A stretch of 11,397 nt of DNA from Chloroflexota bacterium (GTDB taxonomy: Bacteria > Chloroflexota > Limnocylindria > QHBO01). The notes beneath the pieces are model-generated. The model was given only the letters and a program-made list of their open reading frames with translations. It did no database searches and had not been told where the DNA came from. The stretch spans positions 1 through 11,397 of the forward strand of contig VBKA01000010.1 in the NCBI GenBank assembly GCA_005879815.1, given 5' to 3'. The translations under genes and the position numbers were made by a program. This document shows, one piece after another, positions 1 to 6,929 of the stretch (its first letter is position 1; every line of letters begins with the position of its first letter).

Positions 1-320
1 CCAGCGTAGACCGCGATCTTTCCGTCGCTGCCCATGGCGGTCTCCCAGGCTCCGATCTGGCCTATGGCCAGCGTCGGGTCGACCGAGAACCAGGGTGGAC
101 CACCAGCCTTGGAAACAGCCGACGCCCAGCGGTCCAGGGCTGCCTGTGCCTCGAGATGCTCCTGATCGAGCGCGGCGCGCGTGGAAGAGGTCGCGGTTGC
201 GGTCCCGGTGGCTGAGCCCGAATTCTGGGTCGCCGTGCCGGGTTGGCTACCGGCGCAGGCAGCCAGCGTCAGCGCGAGCGTCACGAAAAGGCCGCCAACC
301 TCCGTTTTGGCAGAGCGCAC
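1..320 (-). CDS. Putative lipoprotein, N-terminal part (C-terminus beyond window)
   Basis: Read on the minus strand from a GTG at 320, the frame stays open to the left edge (106 codons seen). The product begins with a short basic stretch (R2, K5), a hydrophobic core, and a lipobox L19-A20-A21-C22, so it is probably exported and lipidated at Cys22. A Ser/Thr/Gly/Ala-rich linker follows (about 23-50), then the start of a soluble domain with segments such as LDRWASAVSKAG and GAWETAMGSDGKIAVYAG. I do not recognise that domain. An in-frame stop nine codons upstream (345-347) leaves GTG 320 as the only start giving a complete signal peptide. A Shine-Dalgarno-like GGGCGGAG (complement of 336-343) sits rather far away, about 15 bases. 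It is divergent from the efflux gene at 449 and may share its control region. The lipoprotein call is fairly sure; the function is unknown. Confidence 0.72.
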   Translation of the reverse strand, partial: MRSAKTEVGGLFVTLALTLAACAGSQPGTATQNSGSATGTATATSSTRAALDQEHLEAQAALDRWASAVSKAGGPPWFSVDPTLAIGQIGAWETAMGSDGKIAVYA

Positions 321-360
321 CGTTACGAGAGCGTACTCCGCCCTTCAACAGGTCCGAGCC

Positions 361-390
361 TTGACGGTGGAGGATACGATACGATACCGT
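361..390 (+). promoter_or_regulatory. Candidate promoter for the efflux operon
   Basis: A -35-like TTGACG (361-366) is followed after 18 bases by TACCGT (385-390), which keeps the TA...T pattern of a -10 box. This would start transcription near 397, leaving a leader of about 50 bases before the ATG at 449. The -10 box lies inside the GATAC palindrome, the layout expected for repression by occlusion. The -10 match is weak, so this is only a candidate. Confidence 0.4.
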
Positions 391-401
391 AGCGTATCGT
401 A
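373..401. promoter_or_regulatory. GATAC-repeat palindromic operator, probable TetR site
   Basis: Three head-to-tail GATAC pentamers (373-387) are followed by an inverted GTATC (394-398). The best perfect dyad is TACGATAC (380-387) with GTATCGTA (394-401) around a 6-bp spacer. A second register pairs TACGATACG (375-383) with CGTATCGTA (393-401) around 9 bp. Size and symmetry fit a TetR-family dimer site, and a TetR gene lies in the same operon (2045-2674). It overlaps the candidate -10 box and lies between two divergent genes, so it could control both. Binding by that TetR is inference. Confidence 0.62.
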
Positions 402-448
402 ACGAGCCTGACGCCACTCGGCGCCGCTCGCCAGCGGAGGTCAGCTCG

Positions 449-2038
449 ATGAGCGAGACCGTCGCCCCCTTCGTCGATTCGCGCACCTACGCCCGTCGAT
501 GGTGGACCCTGGGCGTGCTCTGCCTGAGCCTGGTCCTGATCGGGCTCGACAACACCGTCCTGAACGTCGCGCTGCCCACCATCCAGCGGACATTCCACGC
601 CAGCGCCTCTGACCTTCAGTGGATGGTCGACGCCTACGTGCTGGTGTTCGCGGGACTGCTGCTGACCATGGGAGCCCTCGGCGATCGGTTTGGCCGGGCG
701 CGCGCATTGCAGGCTGGCCTGCTCATCTTCGCGGCCGCTTCGCTCACCGCTCCACTGGCGACGAGCATCGGTCACCTCATCGCGGTGCGCGTGGCCATGG
801 GGGTCGGCGGTGCACTCATCATGCCCTCGACGCTTTCGGTCATCGCCAACGTGTTCCCCAAGGCGGAGCGTGGGAAGGCGATCACGGTCTGGGCCGGTGT
901 GTCGGGGATCGGTATCGGTCTGGGACCGTTGGTGGGCGGACTGCTGATCCAGAACTTCGACTGGAGCGCGATCTTCCTGCTCAACGTCCCGATCGCCGCC
1001 GTCGCGCTGCTGCTCGGCTGGTTCCTCGTTCCTGAGAGCCGCGATCCATCTGGCGCGCGTCTGGACCTTCCCGGCGCCGTTCTCTCGATTGGCGCGGTGG
1101 GCGCGCTCGTATACGGGATCATCGAGGCTCCGGTGGACGGCTGGACCGATCCCCTGATCCTGGCCTGCTTCGGCGCGGCGCTCGTGCTTGGGCTGGCGTT
1201 CGCCTGGCGGGAGACGCACACGCATGCGCCGATGCTGGACCTCTCGCTCTTCCGCAGCCGGCGCTTCACCGCTGGGGCGGGTGGGATCGCCCTGACGTTC
1301 TTCGCGATGTTCGGCATGATCTTTGGGCTGACCCAATACCTGCAGTTCGTGCTGGGCAAGACCGCGCTCGAGGCCGGTGCGCTGATGCTGGCGCTGGCTG
1401 TGGGCATGCCGATAGGCGCGCGGATCAGCCTCAAGGCCGTCGAGCATTTCGGCACCAACAAGACGATGGCCGGCGGGCTTGTCCTGGTCGCGCTGCTGCT
1501 TCTGAGCCTGACGCGGTGGACACCGAGCATGGACGCCCTGGTCGTGTCCGGCACCCTCTTCTTCTTCGCCCTGGCCATGGCGAATGTCATGGCTCCGGGA
1601 ACGGGTGCGGTGATGGGAGCCGTTCCGGAGGCGAAGGCAGGAGTCGGTTCAGCGATGAATGACCTGCTGCGCCAGCTGGGCGGAGCGCTGGGCGTGGCGG
1701 TCATCGGATCGGTCATCAACACGGTGTATCGCGACCGCATGACCGATGCCGTCGCCGGACTGCCGCCCGCCGCCGCGGCCGCGGCGCACGACTCCGTTGG
1801 CGCGGCGGTCACCATTGGCAACCAGGTCGGTGGACCGGCTGGCCAGGCCTTGGCGGGGGTCGCCCGCGCAGGGTTCGTGGATGCCCTGGGTGCGGCCGCC
1901 CTCCTGGCCGCAGGCGTTGCGGTGCTGACCGCGGCCTTCGTCGCCCGCGTGATGCCGGCTCGCGCTCCCGAGGCGGAGCCGGAGGGCGCGTCACCGACGA
2001 CGCGAGCGGACCGTCCCACGCTGGCTCCCGGCCGCTAG
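449..2038 (+). CDS. DHA2-family MFS multidrug efflux transporter, 14 helices
   Basis: Inner-membrane proton-coupled drug exporter of the major facilitator superfamily, 529 residues, a usual length for the 14-helix DHA2 group. Diagnostic motifs are present: D1 LDNTVLNVALP (33-43), motif A GALGDRFGRAR (75-85) between helices 2 and 3, motif B around VRVAMGVGGALIMPS (113-127) and the antiporter motif C GVSGIGIGLGPLVGG (150-164). About 14 hydrophobic segments can be counted. A polyalanine stretch lies in the loop before the last helix, and the tail after about residue 500 is hydrophilic and Glu/Pro-rich. The ATG at 449 has a good GGAGG (436-440) 8 bases upstream. It is first of five close-packed genes and lies directly after the GATAC operator, so it is probably repressed by the TetR encoded 6 bp downstream. 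Family assignment is firm; the exported compound cannot be read from the sequence. Confidence 0.95.
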   Translation: MSETVAPFVDSRTYARRWWTLGVLCLSLVLIGLDNTVLNVALPTIQRTFHASASDLQWMVDAYVLVFAGLLLTMGALGDRFGRARALQAGLLIFAAASLTAPLATSIGHLIAVRVAMGVGGALIMPSTLSVIANVFPKAERGKAITVWAGVSGIGIGLGPLVGGLLIQNFDWSAIFLLNVPIAAVALLLGWFLVPESRDPSGARLDLPGAVLSIGAVGALVYGIIEAPVDGWTDPLILACFGAALVLGLAFAWRETHTHAPMLDLSLFRSRRFTAGAGGIALTFFAMFGMIFGLTQYLQFVLGKTALEAGALMLALAVGMPIGARISLKAVEHFGTNKTMAGGLVLVALLLLSLTRWTPSMDALVVSGTLFFFALAMANVMAPGTGAVMGAVPEAKAGVGSAMNDLLRQLGGALGVAVIGSVINTVYRDRMTDAVAGLPPAAAAAAHDSVGAAVTIGNQVGGPAGQALAGVARAGFVDALGAAALLAAGVAVLTAAFVARVMPARAPEAEPEGASPTTRADRPTLAPGR

Positions 2039-2044
2039 CCTGCG

Positions 2045-2674
2045 GTGGTGGCGCCATCGACCGACCAGCTCGCCCCCGCGCTTCGCGGCAGGCCGCGAGA
2101 CGTCGGCGTCGACGAGCGGATCCTGGCGGGCACCTTCCGGCAGCTGGTGGCCGTCGGTTATGGCGGGCTGTCGATCGAGTCGGTAGCGTCCGATGCAGGC
2201 GTCGCCAAGACGACCATCTACCGGCGCTACCCGACCAAGCGCGACCTCGTGGTTGCGGCTCTGAGCGAGGCGACGCCATTCCCTGCTCTATCGCTGGACT
2301 TGCCAGCTCGCCAGGCACTCGAGGCCTTCGTGCGGGGTGCAATTGCGGCACTTATCGAGTCCGGCGCGTTTCGAGTCCTCGGATCACTGCTGGTCGAGGA
2401 TCAGCGCCAGCCGGGCCTGCTGGACGTGTTCCGCCAACGACTCCTCGAACCACGCCGAGCGATGGTCGCCGCGATGCTGAACCGCGGGATCGAACGTGGT
2501 GAGCTGCGGCGTGACATCGATCCGCTGATCGTGACCGAGATGATTGCCGGGGCTGTGTTCGGCCACCACGTCATCCTTGGTCTGCAAAGTGACGACGCCT
2601 GGATCACGTCCCTGGTGGATCACGTCTGGTCGTCCATCGCCGCCAGCGCCTCGGAGCAGGGAGTGTCGGAGTAG
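2045..2674 (+). CDS. TetR/AcrR-family transcriptional regulator
   Basis: DNA-binding repressor of about 209 residues. The N-terminal helix-turn-helix spans about residues 24-68, with LSIESVASDAGVAKTTIYRR followed by YPTKRDLV, typical of TetR proteins. The ligand-binding half contains AMVAAMLNRGIERGELR and DPLIVTEMIAGAVFGHH, a pattern I associate with the TetR_C_11-like subgroup (from memory). The start is GTG 2045 or the adjacent GTG 2048. Neither has a clear Shine-Dalgarno sequence, so translation probably depends on coupling to the efflux gene that ends 6 bp earlier. Its likely target is the GATAC palindrome at 373-401, giving autoregulation together with the pump and the three small enzymes downstream. 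The inducer is unknown, presumably a pump substrate. Confidence 0.93.
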   Translation: MVAPSTDQLAPALRGRPRDVGVDERILAGTFRQLVAVGYGGLSIESVASDAGVAKTTIYRRYPTKRDLVVAALSEATPFPALSLDLPARQALEAFVRGAIAALIESGAFRVLGSLLVEDQRQPGLLDVFRQRLLEPRRAMVAAMLNRGIERGELRRDIDPLIVTEMIAGAVFGHHVILGLQSDDAWITSLVDHVWSSIAASASEQGVSE

Positions 2675-2677
2675 GAC

Positions 2678-3115
2678 ATGGCCGAAACGCAGCTCAGCGT
2701 CACGATCGCACGGCCACTCGAGGAGGTCTTTGCCGTCCTGACCGATCCGAACAACACGCCAAGATGGTCGGCGCCGGCAGTAGAGGAGCAATGGATCACG
2801 CCGGGGCCGCCGGGCATCGGCTCCAGGCGGCGGGCCGTCACCCAGTTCATGGGTGGGCGCTCGGAAAACGTCGCTGAGGTGACGGCCTACGAACCGAACC
2901 GCATGTGGGAAATGACAAGCGTGGCTGGTCCACCGTTCGTCGTCCGAGCCACATTTGCGCCGGTGGACAGCGGCACACGGATTGACTGGACGTGGAGCTT
3001 TGACTTCCACGGACCGATGAGGCTGTTCGGGCCTCTCGTCGCCGGCATCTTCGGCCGGCAGTTCGCCAAGGACCTGGCGCAGCTGAAGCGCATGATGGAG
3101 TCGGGCGAGCTCTAG
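2678..3115 (+). CDS. SRPBCC-fold protein (polyketide cyclase/START-like)
   Basis: Soluble protein of 145 residues with the SRPBCC (Bet v1/START-like) pattern. A first strand LSVTIARPLEEVFAVLTDP (about 5-23) is followed by NNTPRW, and a central region GPPGIGSRRRAVTQFMGGR precedes antiparallel strands such as ENVAEVTAYEP and TRIDWTWSFDF. A long C-terminal helix (about 127-142, FAKDLAQLKRMMES) closes the cavity. Members bind hydrophobic ligands; some are cyclases or hydrolases and many are only binders, and no catalytic residue can be assigned here. The ATG is 3 bp after the TetR stop, with GGAG (2668-2671) inside the end of that gene, so it is translationally linked to the regulator. In this setting it may bind or modify the compound the pump exports (inference). 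Confidence 0.85.
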   Translation: MAETQLSVTIARPLEEVFAVLTDPNNTPRWSAPAVEEQWITPGPPGIGSRRRAVTQFMGGRSENVAEVTAYEPNRMWEMTSVAGPPFVVRATFAPVDSGTRIDWTWSFDFHGPMRLFGPLVAGIFGRQFAKDLAQLKRMMESGEL

Positions 3116-3127
3116 AAGGAGAAGAGG

Positions 3128-3469
3128 GTGGCTACAACCCAGGTCAAGCGCTTCGACGAGCCCGATGAGGTCTACCAGTTCGACGACGGAAAGAGCCTGG
3201 CCGACTTCGTGACGATTGAAGACCGGACGGTCATCCGCTCACGCCTTGCTCCCGGTTGGAGCTGGGACGAGTTCGTGAAGCCGCAGACCGATGGCTGGAC
3301 TAGCTGCCCGGAGATCCACCACGAGTACGTCGTTTCGGGGCGCGTTCGCTACCTCATGGACGACGGCAGCGAGACGATCGCCGGCCCGGGATCCTACCTC
3401 GACATCCAACCCGGGCACCGCGCCTGGGTCGAGGGCGGCGAGGAGTGCGTCCTCATCGACTGGGACTGA
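3128..3469 (+). CDS. Small cupin-fold protein
   Basis: Single-domain cupin of 113 residues. Motif 1 is near 61-78 (PEIHHEYVVSGRVRYLMD), offering H64, H65 and E66 as possible metal ligands; motif 2 is near 87-101 (GPGSYLDIQPGHRAWV), with H97 as another. The long acidic N-terminal part (7-57, FDEPDEVYQFDDG onward) precedes the barrel. Small cupins act as isomerases, dioxygenases, cyclases or mere binders, so the reaction is open. The GTG start at 3128 is supported by AAGGAG (3116-3121) with a 6-base gap. It lies 12 bp after the SRPBCC gene and 20 bp before the VOC gene, so the three are almost certainly co-transcribed. Confidence 0.82.
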   Translation: MATTQVKRFDEPDEVYQFDDGKSLADFVTIEDRTVIRSRLAPGWSWDEFVKPQTDGWTSCPEIHHEYVVSGRVRYLMDDGSETIAGPGSYLDIQPGHRAWVEGGEECVLIDWD

Positions 3470-3489
3470 TCGAGGGACAGAATCTGGTC

Positions 3490-3951
3490 ATGCCCAGGCC
3501 GATCTCGGCGAAATACGTCCACACCAACCTCATCGCCCTCGACTGGAGAAGGCTCGCGGATTTCTACGTCAGCGTGTTGGGATGCGAGCCGGTGCCGCCA
3601 GAGCGCGATTATGCCGGGGAGGATCTCGAGCGGGGGACTGGCGTCGCTGGCGCGAGTTTGCGTGGAGTTCACCTGAGGCTGCCAGGTCTCGGGCCTGACG
3701 CTCCGACCCTCGAGATCTACCAGTACAGCCGCGAGGGAGACGCCCTGACCCCGGCTGCCAATCGGCCAGGGTTCGCGCACATCGCGTTCGCTGTGCCGGA
3801 TGTGGAGGAGGCCCGGAACGTGATCCTCGCCGCCGGAGGCAAAGCTGTCGGCGAGGTGGTCACTCTCACGACCGCTGACGGCCGTCACGTGAGGTGGTGC
3901 TATGTCACCGACCCAGAGGGCAACATCATCGAGCTCCAGGCCTGGGGCTGA
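3490..3951 (+). CDS. VOC-family protein (glyoxalase/dioxygenase/resistance fold)
   Basis: 153-residue protein with two beta-alpha-beta-beta-beta modules of the vicinal oxygen chelate superfamily. The four positions that usually bind the metal appear filled: H11 (YVHTNL), E75 (TLEIYQY), H97 (FAHIAFAVPD) and E148 (NIIELQAW), so an active metal site is likely rather than a ligand-only bleomycin-binding type. The DPEGNIIEL signature is present at 141-149. I chose ATG 3490 because the GTG at 3445 would overlap the cupin gene and add residues before the first strand; a GAGGG (3472-3476) lies 13 bases upstream, somewhat far. It is the last gene of the efflux operon. Glyoxalase, fosfomycin-type thiol transferase, extradiol dioxygenase and epimerase activities are all possible. 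Confidence 0.87.
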   Translation: MPRPISAKYVHTNLIALDWRRLADFYVSVLGCEPVPPERDYAGEDLERGTGVAGASLRGVHLRLPGLGPDAPTLEIYQYSREGDALTPAANRPGFAHIAFAVPDVEEARNVILAAGGKAVGEVVTLTTADGRHVRWCYVTDPEGNIIELQAWG

Positions 3952-3963
3952 TGACTCCGTGCT

Positions 3964-5145
3964 TCAGCGGCGCGCCTCTGACAGGGCGGCGGCGAAGCGG
4001 GGGATCCCGTCCTCGACCATCTCGTCCGAGGCGGTCAGGCTGATCCGGAACCAACCCGGCACTTCGACGATTGAGCCAGGCAGGACCAGGACTCGATGGC
4101 GGGCGAGCAGGTCGGTGAAGGCCACGTCATCGGCGATGGGCGAGCGAGCCATCGTGTAGAAGGTGCCCTCCGGCATGCTGGCCTCGTAGCCCAGCTCGCG
4201 GAGCGCAGGCACCAACCGGTCGCGGCGCCGCTCGAGCACGCTGACGTCGATGCTCAACCGCTCGAGATCGGCCAGGGCATGCTGGAGGAACGCATTCGGG
4301 AAGGCGTAGCCGGTGGCGAATTGCTGCATGACGATCTCGTCGCGGATCTGGCCGCGCTCCGGGAGGGTGGGCGGCACGGTCAGGTAGCCGATGCGCTGCC
4401 CGGGGGCGAGCAGCGTCTTGCCATACGAGTACGTGATGACCGTATGCGGGTAGACCTGCGACGGGCTGTCGAAACGACGGCCGTCGAACAGGATCCGGCT
4501 GTAGGGCTCGTCCGAGATGATCCAGATCGGGTGACCGATGCGGGCTGAAGCATCGGTCAAAGCGTCGGCGAGGGCGCGCAGGTCGGCCCCGGGGTAGACG
4601 CGGCCGCTCGGGTTATGCGGCGAGTTGAGCATGACCGCTCGCGTTCGTGGGCCGATGGCGTCGGCGATTCGCTCGAGTTGCAGATCGAATGCCGGCGGCT
4701 CCAGGCGCACGCGGACGGGCTCACCGCCGGCGGCAAGGATGAGCATCTCGTAGAAGAACCATGGCGGCGAGAGGAAGATCACCTCGTCCCCGGGCTCCAC
4801 TAGGGTCCGCAGAGTGACCGCGGTGGCGGCGAAACCGCCGTTGGTCATCGCGACGTCGTCGGGATCCCACTCCATACCCGTCCGCGCGGTGAGGGTTGCG
4901 GCGACGGTGCGTTGCGACGAGGCCTCGGACAGCTTGTAGGCGAACCAGTCCTTGTCCTTGGCCTCCGTGGCGTCGCGGAGTGCAGCCACGTACGCCGGAA
5001 GCGGCATCTCCTGCGGGTTCCCGACGGCGAAGTTCGCGACGTCGGGCTGTCGATTCAGCTCATCGAAGGGCCCGTTGAAGAACGACATGAATGGCGCGAC
5101 GCTCTCGCGCATCCGGTCGCGGAGCGATCGCGTAATGGTTGTCAC
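3964..5145 (-). CDS. PLP-dependent class I/II aminotransferase
   Basis: Cytosolic fold-type I aminotransferase, 393 residues, normal full length. It transfers an amino group between an amino acid and a 2-oxo acid using pyridoxal phosphate. The cofactor lysine is K243 in TYSYGKTLLAPGQRIGYL, with R251 as phosphate ligand. N178 in NSPHNPSGRVY, D212 and Y215 in SDEPYSRI, and the substrate-carboxylate arginine R367 in GWFRISL are all in place. The substrate cannot be told; aspartate aminotransferase-like enzymes are the nearest general class. The GTG at 5145 follows a purine-rich GGCGGGGCAGGA, with part of it abutting the start. It lies 23 bp downstream of the GYD gene and converges with the VOC gene, leaving 12 bp between the stops. 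All key residues are intact, so it is probably active. Confidence 0.93.
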   Translation of the reverse strand: MTTITRSLRDRMRESVAPFMSFFNGPFDELNRQPDVANFAVGNPQEMPLPAYVAALRDATEAKDKDWFAYKLSEASSQRTVAATLTARTGMEWDPDDVAMTNGGFAATAVTLRTLVEPGDEVIFLSPPWFFYEMLILAAGGEPVRVRLEPPAFDLQLERIADAIGPRTRAVMLNSPHNPSGRVYPGADLRALADALTDASARIGHPIWIISDEPYSRILFDGRRFDSPSQVYPHTVITYSYGKTLLAPGQRIGYLTVPPTLPERGQIRDEIVMQQFATGYAFPNAFLQHALADLERLSIDVSVLERRRDRLVPALRELGYEASMPEGTFYTMARSPIADDVAFTDLLARHRVLVLPGSIVEVPGWFRISLTASDEMVEDGIPRFAAALSEARR

Positions 5146-5168
5146 TCCTGCCCCGCCATCGCTGGACG

Positions 5169-5501
5169 TCAGCCCTGCACCCCGGGTGGCCGGTAGCCGA
5201 TGGTCGATGCCTTCTTCAGCGCCTCCAAGGTCTCCTCCACGGTGAGCAGCACCGTCGTCTCGATTGAGCTCAGGGCGCCGCCACCACCAATGGCGATCGC
5301 CGCTGCCGCCATCGAGACATTGTCAGGCGCCTCCCACAGGTTGTACCCATCGTGCTCGCCAAAGGCGTACCAGAACCCATGCAGCTTTCCGCCGACCGCC
5401 TCGATGTACTGCGTTGCTGCAGCTCGCCGATCCTCCGGGTTCTTCATGAGTCGCGCCCAGGTTTCAGGCGTATAGCTGAACCGCGTCAGATAGAACGGCA
5501 C
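5169..5501 (-). CDS. GYD-domain protein
   Basis: Small soluble protein of 110 residues resembling the GYD family (ferredoxin-like alpha/beta fold, function unknown). The pattern is VGGKLHGFWYAFGEHDGYNL (36-55) followed by WEAPDN, a shift of the usual G-[EY]-[YH]-D core, then a helix and the strand LSSIETTVLL. I place the start at GTG 5501 rather than the in-frame GTG at 5510. GGGAGG (complement of 5510-5515) is 8 bases from 5501 but abuts the upstream codon, and homologues begin directly with the first strand (MPFYLTRFSY). The aminotransferase follows after 23 bp, suggesting one transcript. The function is not known; the conserved pairing could place it in the same amino-acid or amine pathway. 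Confidence 0.82.
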   Translation of the reverse strand: MPFYLTRFSYTPETWARLMKNPEDRRAAATQYIEAVGGKLHGFWYAFGEHDGYNLWEAPDNVSMAAAAIAIGGGGALSSIETTVLLTVEETLEALKKASTIGYRPPGVQG

Positions 5502-5515
5502 GAGTCGCACCTCCC
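5502..5515 (-). promoter_or_regulatory. Ribosome binding site that decides the GYD start
   Basis: On the minus strand the sequence GGGAGGTGCGACTC precedes the GTG at 5501. The GGGAGG core is 8 bases from that codon, the preferred distance, whereas the upstream in-frame GTG at 5510 overlaps the core itself and would be poorly placed. It therefore shortens the protein by three residues. Confidence 0.6.
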
Positions 5516-5588
5516 TCGTAAGCCCCCTTGGGCAGCCTGCGCCACGCCCGTCCGCATTTCAAGCCAAATGGTCGTGCGACGGGTTGGG

Positions 5589-6866
5589 CTACGGCAGCTG
5601 TCGCAGGGCGTCGGTCGCCCAGGATTCCGAGTCGGTGATGATGATGTAACGGACTTCGCCAGCGTCATAGACATACGGGGTCCCTCGCTGATGCTCGTTC
5701 TGCTCGAGCATCGCGGCCGTGCCGCGGCGCACCTGCTTGCCGGCGATGGTGACTGCGGTGAACGTTCCGGCGCCAGGGTGATCGATCGCGATATTCGTGG
5801 GGAGCGAAGCGGCCTGCACGCCTCGCACTCGAAACGCGTTGACGAAGTAGGGGGCATCTGAGAGCGAAGCTCTTCCGTCCACGGCGAACGCAACGTCATC
5901 GATGACCAGCCCGTTCTTGGCGAGATCCGTCTTGAGCTGGGCGAGGCCGGCAGCGTCGAGACCTCCTGCGGCCACGAAATAGTGCTCGCCCTGCATCGAC
6001 CAATGCTCGAGCTGCTCGCCGGCTACGGACGATGGAAGGCCGGCCTCAAGGCTTGGGGCCTCGTGCGGCAATGCGCCTGAGGCGGTGCCCTTCCCCGTGC
6101 CCGCGATCACGAGCAGCGCAGCCGCAACCGCGAAAGAGCCTGTGATTGCGACGAACCCAACCCAGCTGGGGCGCATTCGCCAGCCGGTTCGTCGATCAGA
6201 CGCTTCCTGGCTGTCGATGACCTCTCTCGCCGCCACGTTGAATGGCTCGGGCGGCAGGGCTGCGCGCGCTGATGCGGCGCGCTCGATGCGGCGGACCACA
6301 AAGACCGCGAGCACCGCAGCGGCCGCGGTAAGGACCACGGAGGCGAGCCCGACGGCATAGGTGGTGATGGCCGCGCGCGCCGTGTCCGTCCCGAGTTCAA
6401 CCGCCACTCCGGACAGCACGACAGAGCCCACGAATGTGAACCACCAGGCGACGAGCAGAATGGGATGACCGGCACGTGGCTGGTCCGACATGCGCGCATC
6501 CAGGTCGCGGACCACCTCGTAGGGCATCCCCAGATTGGCAAAAGGGATGAACCACCAGGCGATGGCCCAGCGCGGTGAAGCCGATGGAGTCCCTCCGCCG
6601 AGGGCGGGTACGTTGTCGATCGCGCGGCTCAGCCAGGCCATGAACGCGATCGCAGTCGCAATGAATGCGCCGCTCGCGATCCAGCCGAGCACGTTCAGGA
6701 GGCCGGCCAGCGTGTTGAATTGGGCCGAGGGCAGGACGAAGACGGTCAACAGGAGCCCAAGCACTTGGGCGACGGCGATCGCGACGTTTGCAAGCAGCAA
6801 CCAGCTAGTGACCCGCGCACGTGAGGCGGAGGACCGATATCGGGGAAGCTCGCGCGCAGCATCCAT
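5589..6866 (-). CDS. DUF4328 membrane protein with extracytoplasmic C-terminal domain
   Basis: 425-residue integral membrane protein in two parts. The N-terminal part matches DUF4328: helices at about 22-44 and 56-78, then the family hallmark AWLSRAIDNVPALGG (77-91) and SPRWAIAWWFIPFANLGMPY (97-116), then helices near 136-158 and 169-192. A cytosolic-looking basic linker (193-234) leads to another helix (235-255). Residues 256-425 form a soluble domain beginning GLPSSVAGEQLEHWSMQG and ending SESWATDALRQLP. This resembles, from memory, a domain common in exported proteins of Chloroflexota, with an LP-x-V-x-G opening. An in-frame TAG nine codons upstream leaves ATG 6866 as the only standard start; its GGGAGG is 13 bases away. 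It lies 63 bp after the glycosyltransferase gene. The function is unknown. Confidence 0.85.
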   Translation of the reverse strand: MDAARELPRYRSSASRARVTSWLLLANVAIAVAQVLGLLLTVFVLPSAQFNTLAGLLNVLGWIASGAFIATAIAFMAWLSRAIDNVPALGGGTPSASPRWAIAWWFIPFANLGMPYEVVRDLDARMSDQPRAGHPILLVAWWFTFVGSVVLSGVAVELGTDTARAAITTYAVGLASVVLTAAAAVLAVFVVRRIERAASARAALPPEPFNVAAREVIDSQEASDRRTGWRMRPSWVGFVAITGSFAVAAALLVIAGTGKGTASGALPHEAPSLEAGLPSSVAGEQLEHWSMQGEHYFVAAGGLDAAGLAQLKTDLAKNGLVIDDVAFAVDGRASLSDAPYFVNAFRVRGVQAASLPTNIAIDHPGAGTFTAVTIAGKQVRRGTAAMLEQNEHQRGTPYVYDAGEVRYIIITDSESWATDALRQLP

Positions 6867-6929
6867 GCGCCACAGGCTGCCTCCCTTGGACTACGGCCTG
6901 ACTGCGGCACCTCAGATTCCGAGCGGGAC

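Noticed and set aside
323..1447. Long open frame on the minus strand opposite the efflux gene (374 codons)
   Set aside because: Composition is Arg/Gln/His/Asp-rich without any domain; the plus-strand frame has clear DHA2 motifs. Such antisense frames are usual in high-GC genes.
1771..1786. Perfect 16-bp GC-only palindrome inside the efflux gene
   Set aside because: It falls out of a run of alanine codons in a loop between the last helices, so no operator role is needed to explain it.
772..2019. Second long minus-strand frame opposite the efflux gene (415 codons)
   Set aside because: Low-complexity Ala/Pro/Ser/Thr composition and no ribosome binding site; a shadow of the transporter gene.
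3936..3945. CCAGGCCTGG palindrome near the end of the VOC gene as a terminator
   Set aside because: No loop and no T-run follows; it lies inside codons and is short enough to arise by chance.
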